Origin: Lachnospiraceae bacterium AF51-6-b8A
Lineage (GTDB): Bacteria; Bacillota; Clostridia; Lachnospirales; Lachnospiraceae
Direction of reading: 5' to 3'
DNA: 64,000 nt
Assembly (NCBI GenBank): GCA_027682585.1
Contig: JAQCZH010000001.1
Coordinates: 620,001 to 684,000 of the forward strand
Within the stretch, counting starts at the first letter, position 1, and every line of letters starts with the position of its first letter. The translations under genes were made by a program, and so were the position numbers. Below, in pieces: positions 35,667 through 43,076 of this stretch. The notes under the pieces were generated by a model. It was given only the letters and a program-made list of their open reading frames with translations, was not told the origin of the DNA and searched no databases.

Positions 35667-36185
35667 ATGCAGGATTTTTTTCAGGTGGGAGTGATTACAT
35701 CGACGCATGGTCTGAAGGGAGAAGTTAAAATCTATCCGACCACGGAAGAGATACATCGTTTTGACGATCTCAAGGGGCAGAAGGTCTATGCCAGCCAGAA
35801 TGGAAGCATGGAAGAACTGACCATCATCTCTGTCCGCTATTTCAAGAACCAGGTCATCCTTCGCTTTGCGGAGAGGGATGACATTGATCAGGTTAGTCCC
35901 TTAAGAAAGGCAAAGATTCTGATTTCACGGGAACAGGCCCTTCCCCTGGAAGAGGGAGAGTACTATGTGGCGGATCTGCTGGGGCTGAAAGCCATCGCGG
36001 ATGACGGAAGAGAGCTGGGCACGATAGCGGATGTTCTGACAACCGGAGCCAATGACGTCTATGTCGTCAGGCGTGAGGGACAGTCAGATCTTATGATTCC
36101 CGCCATCCGGCAGTGTATTCTTAAGACGGACTTGGAGGGGGGGGGGATTTTTGTTCATCTTCTCCCCGGACTTGAAAATCTTTAA
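35667..36185 (+). CDS. rimM: Ribosome maturation factor RimM
   Basis: Helps assemble the 30S head by binding S19. The 172 residues start with the family block VGVITSTHGLKGEVKIYPTTE and have the PRC-barrel end (EEGEYYVADLLGL, TGANDVYVVRR, IPAIRQCILKTDLE). AGAAGGAG precedes the ATG at 35667. Near its end lies a run of ten G (36137-36146) encoding EGGG. The alternative frame after this run is open straight into trmD. No clear promoter is seen in the 70 bases between the khpA terminator and the gene. Confidence 0.95.
   Translation: MQDFFQVGVITSTHGLKGEVKIYPTTEEIHRFDDLKGQKVYASQNGSMEELTIISVRYFKNQVILRFAERDDIDQVSPLRKAKILISREQALPLEEGEYYVADLLGLKAIADDGRELGTIADVLTTGANDVYVVRREGQSDLMIPAIRQCILKTDLEGGGIFVHLLPGLENL
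36137..36146 (+). repeat. G10 homopolymer near the end of rimM
   Basis: Ten consecutive G residues at 36137-36146. Loss of one G (or gain of two) shifts rimM into the trmD frame, which has no stop between the tract and the trmD ATG at 36199. Runs of this length are mutable and can cause polymerase slippage. Confidence 0.9.
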
Positions 36186-36198
36186 TGGAGAAAAACGG

Positions 36199-37482
36199 AT
36201 GCGATTTCATGTCATGACCCTTTTCCCTGAAATGGTTGAACAGGGATTGTCGAACAGCATAACAGGACGCGCTCTTAAGGAGAAAATCATTTCGTTGAAC
36301 TGCGTCAATATTCGCGATTACTGTGAGAACAGACATGGCAAGGTAGATGATTATTCCTATGGCGGCGGAGCCGGCATGCTGATCCAGGCGGAGCCGGTTT
36401 ACGACTGTTACCGGAGCCTGATTTCTGACATTCCAAACAGTCATAAAAAGCGCGTGATCTATGTGACGCCGCAGGGAAGGCCTTTTCGCCAGGAGATGGC
36501 GGAAGAATTGGCTCAAAATGACGACCTGATTTTTCTATGCGGTCATTATGAAGGGATTGATGAGCGGGTCTTGGAGGAGATCGTTACAGATCATGTCTCG
36601 ATCGGGGATTATGTCCTGACTGGCGGAGAACTGCCGGCCATGGTCATGATCGACAGCATATCCCGCCTGGTCGACGGAGTACTGGGAAATGATTCTTCCG
36701 CCGAGATAGAGTCCTTTCACGGGAAATTGCTGGAGTATCCTCAGTACACCAGGCCGGAAGTCTGGCATGGCAAGGCTGTTCCAGCGGTTCTTCTGTCCGG
36801 GGATGCCGCCCGGATCGAGAGCTGGCGAAAGGAAGAGTCCATTAAGAGGACAAGAGAAAGAAGAGGGGATCTCTATCTGGACTACTGCAGACTGGTTGAG
36901 GCAGAGGAGATGCTCGTGCGATATGGGAGAGAATATGCGGATCTTCGGAATCTGCTGCGGCAGGGCTGCGGGGAGCTTGTGAGAAAAGACGGAAACCGGC
37001 TTCTTATGCGGAACCGGAGAGATCACTGTTATTATTTTGCAAATCCGACGATGGATCCTTTGACAGAAGCTTTAGCAAAAGGAGACAGAGATACGGCTGC
37101 TTTCTTTGAGAAAACCTTTGAACTGACCAAAAGACAGACTGACTCTGGAATCCATCGCCTTGTTCTGCATGATACAAATGACCTAAAGGATGCGGGGCGG
37201 CTGATGAAGATCTTTCGCCTGACGGAAGCCAGACGAATGGTGCTCCTGGTCTACACGCCAAGAGAGAGGCCGGGCAATGCCCGGATCCGTGCTCTGAAAG
37301 AAAAACTGGCTGATAGGGCCCATCCGGAACTGATCAGCTTTATTGAACAGGGGATCGTGGCAGGACTGAAGGAGGGAATGATGCCTGTATGCTATTTGAA
37401 TGAGGAAGAGCGTTTTCCGGCAAAGGAATTGGAGACGTTTGGAATATACAGGACAAAGAGACCAGTGCTGGTATTGTCATGA
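36199..37482 (+). CDS. trmD: tRNA (guanine-N1)-methyltransferase TrmD with an extra C-terminal domain
   Basis: Methylates G37 of tRNAs, preventing frameshifts. ATG 36199 follows TGGAG by 8 bases; TTG 36151 in the same frame overlaps rimM and is less likely. Residues 1-245 are ordinary TrmD: DDYSYGGGAGMLIQAEPV, CGHYEGIDERV, the SAM-binding trefoil knot SIGDYVLTGGELPA, and RPEVWHGKAVPAVLLSGD. The protein then continues for about 180 residues, to 427 in all, where TrmD normally ends near 240-250. The added part (LRNLLRQGCGELVRKDGNR onward to GIYRTKRPVLVLS) is soluble, mixed alpha/beta in composition, and not one I recognise. A UUCG-loop terminator follows. Confidence 0.95.
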   Translation: MRFHVMTLFPEMVEQGLSNSITGRALKEKIISLNCVNIRDYCENRHGKVDDYSYGGGAGMLIQAEPVYDCYRSLISDIPNSHKKRVIYVTPQGRPFRQEMAEELAQNDDLIFLCGHYEGIDERVLEEIVTDHVSIGDYVLTGGELPAMVMIDSISRLVDGVLGNDSSAEIESFHGKLLEYPQYTRPEVWHGKAVPAVLLSGDAARIESWRKEESIKRTRERRGDLYLDYCRLVEAEEMLVRYGREYADLRNLLRQGCGELVRKDGNRLLMRNRRDHCYYFANPTMDPLTEALAKGDRDTAAFFEKTFELTKRQTDSGIHRLVLHDTNDLKDAGRLMKIFRLTEARRMVLLVYTPRERPGNARIRALKEKLADRAHPELISFIEQGIVAGLKEGMMPVCYLNEEERFPAKELETFGIYRTKRPVLVLS

Positions 37483-37551
37483 TGCTTGCGCGGTATTTTA
37501 TCCTGTTCGTGAGCAAATGCATGGATTAAAAAAGACAATATGGATATGAGA

Positions 37552-37568
37552 CAAATATTTTATATTTG
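37552..37568 (+). repeat. AT-rich inverted repeat after trmD
   Basis: CAAATAT-TTT-ATATTTG, a perfect 7-bp inverted repeat 17 bases before the trmD terminator. With a 3-base centre it could be a hairpin or a protein site; its role is unknown. Confidence 0.5.
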
Positions 37569-37585
37569 CGAATGACAGGGATCAG

Positions 37586-37616
37586 AAAAAACGCTTGCTT
37601 CGGCAGGCGTTTTTTT
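37586..37616 (+). terminator. UUCG-loop terminator after trmD
   Basis: AAAAAACGCTTGC (37586-37598) and GCAGGCGTTTTTT pair around TTCG (37599-37602), with seven T from 37610. The A-run on the other side makes it work in both directions. It insulates the ribosomal cluster from the flavoprotein operon. Confidence 0.95.
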
Positions 37617-37695
37617 GATTCGGAAACACCTGCAGGTATGGATACATTTATTACAGCAAAAAGGAAATGGTTTTCAAAAGCAAACAAGAAAGCGC

Positions 37696-37724
37696 TTGAC
37701 TTTTTCTTTGATCCCCGATAAGTT
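37696..37724 (+). promoter_or_regulatory. Promoter of the flavoprotein operon
   Basis: TTGACT (37696-37701), 17 bp, TAAGTT (37719-37724). The -10 overlaps the first of two TTAG-N6-CTAA dyads. An alternative -10, TAATAT (37750-37755), lies at the end of the second dyad. Either way the dyads cover the core promoter. Confidence 0.6.
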
Positions 37725-37753
37725 AGTTAAGGCTAATGTTAGTGAGAGCTAAT
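37722..37753 (+). promoter_or_regulatory. Tandem DtxR/IdeR-like operator dyads
   Basis: Two copies of GTTAG-N6-CTAAT, at 37722-37737 and 37738-37753, abut exactly (16-base period). Each has the inverted half-sites TTAG and CTAA. The first, read over 19 bases (37723-37741), agrees at 14 positions with the IdeR/DtxR consensus TTAGGTTAGGCTAACCTAA. It does not look like a Fur box. The iron-repressor reading is an inference, but it suits an operon with a ferric-reductase-like protein. Confidence 0.6.
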
Positions 37754-37794
37754 ATATATTCTTGCCGGGGGAGCATTTCTTAGAAAGGGAACGT

Positions 37795-40700
37795 ATGAAA
37801 GTCAGGCACATTTTCAGTTCAGTTCTGACCCTTGCTTTGATCCTTGCGATCAGCGCAGGGATCATTTTTGCGATCAGTCAGGGAGGAGACAAGCGATCTT
37901 CGAAGGAGTCGAAGGATCATCCGGAATCTCTTGCGGACTCCAAAGAGATGTCAGGCGTAATGGCCGAGGCGCAGAAAGAAGGATATAAGGATGGCCGCTA
38001 TGAGGGGAGCGCTCAGGGATATGGTGGCCAGGTGAAGGTCGCTGTGACGATTAGGGATGGCAGGATTCAGGAGATAGAGATCCTCTCCCAGAACGAGTCG
38101 CCGGAATATTTTGCCAGAGCCAAAAAGGTCTTGGAACAGATCAGGGCGACCAACAGTCCGGATGTGGATTCTGTCTCAGGAGCTACGATTTCTTCCGATG
38201 CCTTAAAACTTGCGGTCTTCCGGGCCCTGCAGCAGGCTCTTCCGGACGGCAAGGTCATGGCTCAGGAGTCGAATCTGGAAGAAAAAATACAGGCGCATCA
38301 GCGTCAGGCCAGAGAAGCATCAGGAGACGGGCAAAAGGCGAAGAATGTTCGCCTGGATCGCCTGCAGAGAACGGCCCCCTCTCTTGTTCTGCCCAAAGAC
38401 AGCAGATTAAAAGATGGAAGTTACCAGGGATCCGCAGAAGGATTTGACGGCAGGATTACAGTACGTGTGATGGTTGCAAACGGGAAGATTGCAGATGTCG
38501 AGGTCCTCAGCAATTCAGATACACCCTCTTACTTTAATCGGGCTCTGGCAGTGATCAGCCGAATGAGAGGCAGAGAGAATGGAAGCGTTGATACGGTTTC
38601 CGGCGCCACCTACAGCAGCCGAGGAATCATCAATGCGGTTAATAATGCCCTGACCAAGGCGATCGTGAAGAATTCTGACCAGACGGGGAAAGAGAGTCTC
38701 CCGTCGCTGGACATCAAGCCGGAGAATCCCTCCAGATCTGATTCTGGTCAACCGATCCTCCCCCCGGACTCTGGTCCCGGTCGGCCGGGGGATCATGGAC
38801 AGGGACAGACCTGGAAACTCAAAGACGGCAGCTACAGGGGGTCTGCGGATGGCTTTAAGAGTCAGATCAGCGTTCTTGTCACAGTCAAAGACGGAGCGGT
38901 CGCAGATGTTCAGGTGACTGAACAGGCGGATTCACGTCGCTTCTTTGCGCGGGCGCTCGCTGTAATCGACAAGATGAAGGGGAAAAAATCCGGTCCCATT
39001 GATACGGTTTCCGGCGCCACCTACAGCAGCCGTGGAATTATCAAGGCAGTCAATGACGCTCTGTCCAAGGCAATTGTAAATGATCAGGACCAACCGGGCG
39101 CAGGAGGCGATACATCTGTTTTTACGCCGGTTGGAGGAACGACGAAGCCATCGCCCAAGCAGGGTAAGATTCTGGAAGATAAGACAAGAAAGAATATTGC
39201 CGCGCTGATGCGCAGAGGATCGCTGAAAGCAGGGGCTTATCAAGGGCTGGGAGCAGGCTTTAACAGTTCCAAGGGCAGATTAAAGACCCAGGTTTTCATT
39301 GAGAACAACGAAATCAGAAAGATTGAAGTCGGTCAGGGCAGAGATTATGCGGATGATGGAGAAGAATATCGGGCCAGGGCGATCAGGGTGGTTCCCTTCC
39401 TCATGGACAAGAAGAATGGAAGGCATAATATTGCTGTCATGAAGTTGCATCATGACTATCTTGATCAGATCCTGAGCGCGGAGCATCCGCAGGAGAAAGC
39501 GGAAAAGCTGATTGGCAGGGAATATGCCAATCGTATTGGCAATCAGAAAAAAGCAAGCACAGTGTCAAGGGCTGTCAAAGCCTATTTTCAGGAAAAGATG
39601 GGAGAGAGAGAACTCTTTGATGCGGTCTCCGGAGCGACCATCAGCGCAGGCGGTCTGGCAAGATCGGTTGATCAGGCTCTGGAACAGTCTGAGACCGATG
39701 CGAGGACAGGAAATGAGATCGTCTCTATTTCGGTTGTTTCTCCATCGGACAGGAACGTCTACAATAGACAGTCTGAATTGAAGCAGAACCGCAAGAAGCC
39801 TCTGGATCTGAGCGGACTTATTGTGGAATTGACCAAGCAGGACGGCAGTAAGATCCAAGTACCCTATGCAAATTTCAATCAGTATGGAATTGAGATCCGG
39901 ACACAGGATGGAGAAGAGATCAAAGACGGAATGGATCTTTCCAGATTCGTCAAAGGCGGAACACTGATCACGGATATCACCCACAGAGATTCTAAGCGGA
40001 GCGTCAGACTGGGAATTGTCTTCGGTGCCTACAGCAAGGACTATATTGTCTCAATGGAGTATAAAGTTGGCGACGGCGAATGGACTGCAATGAAGAATCC
40101 GCAAGTATCTGAGGAGAAGAAAGAGAACCTCTCCGAGAGACAGACCATCAGACTTGGCAGTCAGGATTTGGGTAAGACGCTTCGCTTTCGAACCCGCTCA
40201 AAGAGCGGTCAGGTCTATCACTATGAGTCCAGGGAGGGAATTGCGTTTAAGAAGATGACTCTGCCCTGTATGGATGCTTCACATGAAGATAATGAGAATG
40301 CCAACTTTGCCCTCTTTATCACGGTAAACGAGGAAAAGACGAAAAATCCATCCCCTGATCCCGGCAAAACAGAAGGGACAGATGGAATCGCGGCTGATTT
40401 CGCAGTAAGTTATCTCAATCACCAGAAGGTCAAGGGGATTGAGGTGAAAACGGCCGAAGGATTTTTTGTCCGTGAGGTACAGGGACTTCCCCGGGGACTG
40501 ACCTATAAAGATGGAGAGATCCGCGGAACCATTGACGTAAGTGACGCAGACTTCGATGTTGCTATGTCCAGGGAGTATCAGGTAACCATCCTGGGCAGTA
40601 AAGGAGATCGGGATATAAAGGTTCAAAAGACCCTTCTTGTCTTTCAGGACAGAGACCGGGATGGGGTGAGTGACAATGATGAGGGAGAGCACTACGCCAA

Positions 40701-41556
40701 TGAATTTAACCCTCTTTTTAAGGGACAGACCTATCAGGAGAGGGCCATCTTTAAGGAAGTAGGAGATCCTGAGCCGACGATTGATGAGTACAGGGCACTC
40801 TTTCGAAATATACCGGATGACGGTTCTGTGACCATTGAGATTCTGAAACATCCAGATATGTCAGCAGCAGGAAATCAGATTGCCAGGCTGCAGTTTCGAT
40901 CCCAATATGTCTCAGGGGTGTCCAAGGTCAGTATCGCAGTTGTCATTGAGAAGACCGGAAGTCAGCCAACGGGTCCGGCACAGGAGGCGCAGGAGGGAGA
41001 TATGCAGCTGCAATTTCCATCTGTCAATCTGAATCATCAGACCTTTTTGGGGAGCAGGATCAGAACTGCCAGCGAGGTGAAAGTAACTTCGGTTGAGGGA
41101 CTTCCCAAAGGACTCTCCTTCGTCAGAGGAAGTATTACAGGAGTAATTGATATTCCGGATACGGATTTTGCGGATACCTTCTATCGGGAATATCCGATTA
41201 AGGTCTATGGGAAAAAGGCTGGTAAAAAAATCGTCATGAATACAAGTCTTGGCATCTATCAGGACCGTGACCGCGATGGGATCAATGACAACGATGAGGG
41301 TGACCACTATGCCAATGAGTTTACAGCTCAGTTCAAAGGCTCTCTGATTATCAATCGCAAGATCGGCGATCCGGCTCCGACAAAAGAGGACTATAAGTCT
41401 TTGATTAGCAATTTCCCCAGTGACGGTTCTGTTCACATGGAAGTTGTGGGAACACCGGATATGAGCAAAGCGGGTTACACTGTGATTAAGCTGCGCTTTA
41501 CTTCCAGTCACGTGACAGGAATTTCCACTAAGAGCATAGGCGTCAGAGTAGAGTAG
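37795..41556 (+). CDS. Large extracytosolic protein with four FMN-binding (flavinylation-type) domains and Ig/Ca/Rib-like repeats
   Basis: Probably a covalent flavin carrier on the cell surface. ATG 37795 follows AAAGGGA; it opens with a signal/anchor helix (about residues 6-28) lacking a lipobox Cys. Four FMN-bind domains follow (about 63-150, 203-295, 341-432, 476-640). Each ends with the D-x-V-S-G-A-T motif in which ApbE attaches FMN to the Thr: Thr131, Thr272, Thr409 and Thr615. Domains 2 and 3 are near duplicates; domain 4 carries an insertion of about 70 residues. A middle region (640-860) is unrecognised. Two C-terminal units of about 200 residues each combine a putative-Ig-like part (GLPRGLTYKDGEIRGTID), a calcium-type loop (DRDRDGVSDNDE at 952, DRDRDGINDNDE at 1157) and a Rib-like end (GDPEPT...PDMS). 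There is no LPXTG. The next gene is its likely membrane electron donor. Confidence 0.88.
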   Translation: MKVRHIFSSVLTLALILAISAGIIFAISQGGDKRSSKESKDHPESLADSKEMSGVMAEAQKEGYKDGRYEGSAQGYGGQVKVAVTIRDGRIQEIEILSQNESPEYFARAKKVLEQIRATNSPDVDSVSGATISSDALKLAVFRALQQALPDGKVMAQESNLEEKIQAHQRQAREASGDGQKAKNVRLDRLQRTAPSLVLPKDSRLKDGSYQGSAEGFDGRITVRVMVANGKIADVEVLSNSDTPSYFNRALAVISRMRGRENGSVDTVSGATYSSRGIINAVNNALTKAIVKNSDQTGKESLPSLDIKPENPSRSDSGQPILPPDSGPGRPGDHGQGQTWKLKDGSYRGSADGFKSQISVLVTVKDGAVADVQVTEQADSRRFFARALAVIDKMKGKKSGPIDTVSGATYSSRGIIKAVNDALSKAIVNDQDQPGAGGDTSVFTPVGGTTKPSPKQGKILEDKTRKNIAALMRRGSLKAGAYQGLGAGFNSSKGRLKTQVFIENNEIRKIEVGQGRDYADDGEEYRARAIRVVPFLMDKKNGRHNIAVMKLHHDYLDQILSAEHPQEKAEKLIGREYANRIGNQKKASTVSRAVKAYFQEKMGERELFDAVSGATISAGGLARSVDQALEQSETDARTGNEIVSISVVSPSDRNVYNRQSELKQNRKKPLDLSGLIVELTKQDGSKIQVPYANFNQYGIEIRTQDGEEIKDGMDLSRFVKGGTLITDITHRDSKRSVRLGIVFGAYSKDYIVSMEYKVGDGEWTAMKNPQVSEEKKENLSERQTIRLGSQDLGKTLRFRTRSKSGQVYHYESREGIAFKKMTLPCMDASHEDNENANFALFITVNEEKTKNPSPDPGKTEGTDGIAADFAVSYLNHQKVKGIEVKTAEGFFVREVQGLPRGLTYKDGEIRGTIDVSDADFDVAMSREYQVTILGSKGDRDIKVQKTLLVFQDRDRDGVSDNDEGEHYANEFNPLFKGQTYQERAIFKEVGDPEPTIDEYRALFRNIPDDGSVTIEILKHPDMSAAGNQIARLQFRSQYVSGVSKVSIAVVIEKTGSQPTGPAQEAQEGDMQLQFPSVNLNHQTFLGSRIRTASEVKVTSVEGLPKGLSFVRGSITGVIDIPDTDFADTFYREYPIKVYGKKAGKKIVMNTSLGIYQDRDRDGINDNDEGDHYANEFTAQFKGSLIINRKIGDPAPTKEDYKSLISNFPSDGSVHMEVVGTPDMSKAGYTVIKLRFTSSHVTGISTKSIGVRVE
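38588..38621 (+). repeat. 34-bp exact direct repeat, copy 1
   Basis: Identical to 38999-39032, 411 bp (137 codons) downstream. Both encode the flavinylation motif of FMN-binding domains 2 and 3. Identity of synonymous positions points to a recent duplication or gene conversion inside the gene. Confidence 0.95.
38999..39032 (+). repeat. 34-bp exact direct repeat, copy 2
   Basis: Second copy of the repeat at 38588-38621, in domain 3 of the same protein. Confidence 0.95.
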
Positions 41557-41564
41557 GAGGATTC

Positions 41565-42266
41565 ATGAATTTAATTGCAGGCTTGCTTCTGGCACTGGTA
41601 TTCTACGGCGCAGCTGCAGATCTTATGAAAAAATACAGCAGAGCTTTTTATCTCTGCTTTTATGCTCTGGTTCTGCTCATGGTTGTACTCTACAGCAGGG
41701 GTTATGATCAGTCCATGCCGGCAGGGCTGAAGTTTGTCACAGATCTCTTTCACAGGGGAGTGATGGCGACAGCGACCTTTATCATCGTCATGTATCTGGG
41801 AGTTGTCAGAAAGCACAATGCCGTAACAAGAAGATACATGCGGATCCGGGGAGAGATGTCTATTGTCGGCTGTCTGATGGCGCTGACACATAACATTCTC
41901 TTTGGAAGTCACTATTTTGTCGCCTTCTTCGATCAGGGCGCTTTTATGCCAATGCAGACCAGAATTGCTGCAGTGGTGAGCATGGCTCTGATCGCAATGA
42001 TGATTCCTCTCTTTGTAACTTCCTTTCCGGCAGTCAGGAAAAAAATGAAAGGCAAGTCCTGGAAGAATCTCCAGCGGCTGGCCTATCCCTTCTACATGCT
42101 TCTCTATGCCCATGTCATGCTGTTGTATTCTATGGCGCCGGAGAAGAATCGACTCTCCATCATTGTCTATACTCTTGTGTATGTGGCTTATGCTGTTCTT
42201 CGTCTTAAGAAGGCGCTGCTGAGTTATCTTAAGAGACAAGCCGCGTCGGGAGCAAGTCTGGCTTGA
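41565..42266 (+). CDS. Ferric-reductase-like (MsrQ/YedZ-like) heme membrane protein
   Basis: Six to seven membrane helices in 233 residues, in the style of the ferric reductase-like transmembrane domain. RRYMRIRGEMSIVGCLMALTH (about 89-109) and WKNLQRLAYPFYMLLYAH (about 166-183) correspond to the paired helix starts of MsrQ/YedZ. The histidines at the ends of these helices, with the one in FHRGVMATATF, are candidate b-heme ligands. TAGGAGG precedes the ATG, 8 bp after the flavoprotein gene, so the two form one operon. Known pairings of this family with FMN-binding-domain proteins suggest it passes electrons from the membrane to the flavins outside. The source could be quinol or a cytosolic flavoprotein; no such partner or ApbE is encoded here. 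Confidence 0.8.
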   Translation: MNLIAGLLLALVFYGAAADLMKKYSRAFYLCFYALVLLMVVLYSRGYDQSMPAGLKFVTDLFHRGVMATATFIIVMYLGVVRKHNAVTRRYMRIRGEMSIVGCLMALTHNILFGSHYFVAFFDQGAFMPMQTRIAAVVSMALIAMMIPLFVTSFPAVRKKMKGKSWKNLQRLAYPFYMLLYAHVMLLYSMAPEKNRLSIIVYTLVYVAYAVLRLKKALLSYLKRQAASGASLA

Positions 42267-42288
42267 GCAGATAACAGCAGGGAGGGAA

Positions 42289-42317
42289 GATGCCTGGGGG
42301 CGTTTTTTGCAGGCGTC
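42289..42317 (+). terminator. Possible terminator after the ferric-reductase-like gene
   Basis: GATGCCT (42289-42295) can pair with AGGCGTC (42311-42317) around a 15-base loop that itself contains a T6. There is no T-run after the stem, so termination is doubtful. Confidence 0.3.
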
Positions 42318-42361
42318 TGGTCTGATTTGATCTGGTTTTGACCTTGTTTTTGCGGAAACAC

Positions 42362-42390
42362 TTGCCGGCGACCGGGCCTTGTGCTATAGT
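42362..42390 (+). promoter_or_regulatory. rplS promoter
   Basis: TTGCCG (42362-42367), 17 bp, TATAGT (42385-42390) with extended TGc. It gives rplS its own transcript, apart from trmD and the flavoprotein operon. Confidence 0.75.
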
Positions 42391-42466
42391 TCCAATGTTG
42401 TTTATATGGAGATGGTCCTCTGTTGCAGACGGCATTAAGAACATCGAGATGAATGTGGAGGGATAC

Positions 42467-42820
42467 ATGAACGCATACGAGATTATTGGTAACATCGAGA
42501 AAGACCAGCTTAAGGACGAGAAACCTGAGTTCAACGTAGGCGATACGGTTCGCGTGCACAACCTGATCAAGGAGGGGAACCGCGAGCGTATTCAGATCTT
42601 CGAGGGAACGGTATTAAAGAAGCAGGGCGGAAGCAACCGAGAGACCTTTACGGTCCGCAAGTTCTCCAACGGGATTGGCGTTGAGAAGACCTGGCCTCTG
42701 CACAGTCCCCGTATTGAGAAGGTTGAAGTGGTTCGCCGCGGTAAGGTTCGCCGCGCTAAACTCAACTATCTCCGCGATCGCGTCGGCAAGGCTGCCAAGG
42801 TCAAGGAGATTATTCGCTGA
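42467..42820 (+). CDS. rplS: 50S ribosomal protein L19
   Basis: Lies at the 30S-50S interface. ATG 42467 follows GTGGAGGG; the open frame back to 42338 is upstream noise. The 117 residues are typical: [47 protein letters not shown] and the basic end [19 protein letters not shown]. In most Firmicutes it directly follows trmD; here a 4.7-kb unit lies between. Confidence 0.97.
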   Translation: MNAYEIIGNIEKDQLKDEKPEFNVGDTVRVHNLIKEGNRERIQIFEGTVLKKQGGSNRETFTVRKFSNGIGVEKTWPLHSPRIEKVEVVRRGKVRRAKLNYLRDRVGKAAKVKEIIR

Positions 42821-42848
42821 TGCGGCGATTCTGATAAGAGATTGCAGG

Positions 42849-42919
42849 AGAGAGCTGACGCTCATATATCGTGTATGCTCGACGGGGTGAGCACGGAATA
42901 TGGGGAGGCTCTCTTTTTT
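42849..42919 (+). terminator. Branched terminator after rplS
   Basis: AGAGAGC (42849-42855) pairs with GCTCTCT (42908-42914), followed by TTTTT. The 52-base loop contains TGCTC/GAGCA and smaller pairings. The large structured loop is unusual for a simple terminator. Confidence 0.7.
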
Positions 42920-43014
42920 ATGTCCGAAGGATTGATCTTAGAGTTCTCCTCCGATGGATTGCAATTTGCCACGGAAAATTTCTCGAGGTCCTATCACCCG
43001 ACAATGCGGCTTTC

Positions 43015-43043
43015 TTGAAGGGCGGGGAGCGATCATATAAAAT
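43015..43043 (+). promoter_or_regulatory. lepB (first copy) promoter
   Basis: TTGAAG (43015-43020), 17 bp, TAAAAT (43038-43043); a start near 43050 leaves a 27-base leader to ATG 43077. Confidence 0.6.
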
Positions 43044-43076
43044 AGAGCCAGACGTTTTTTGCTCAGGGAGCTTACT

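Noticed and set aside
36151..36198. TTG 36151 as the trmD start
   Set aside because: It lies inside rimM without a ribosome site. ATG 36199 has GGAG at 8 bases and the proper family N-terminus. The overlap is instead reported as a possible slippage fusion.
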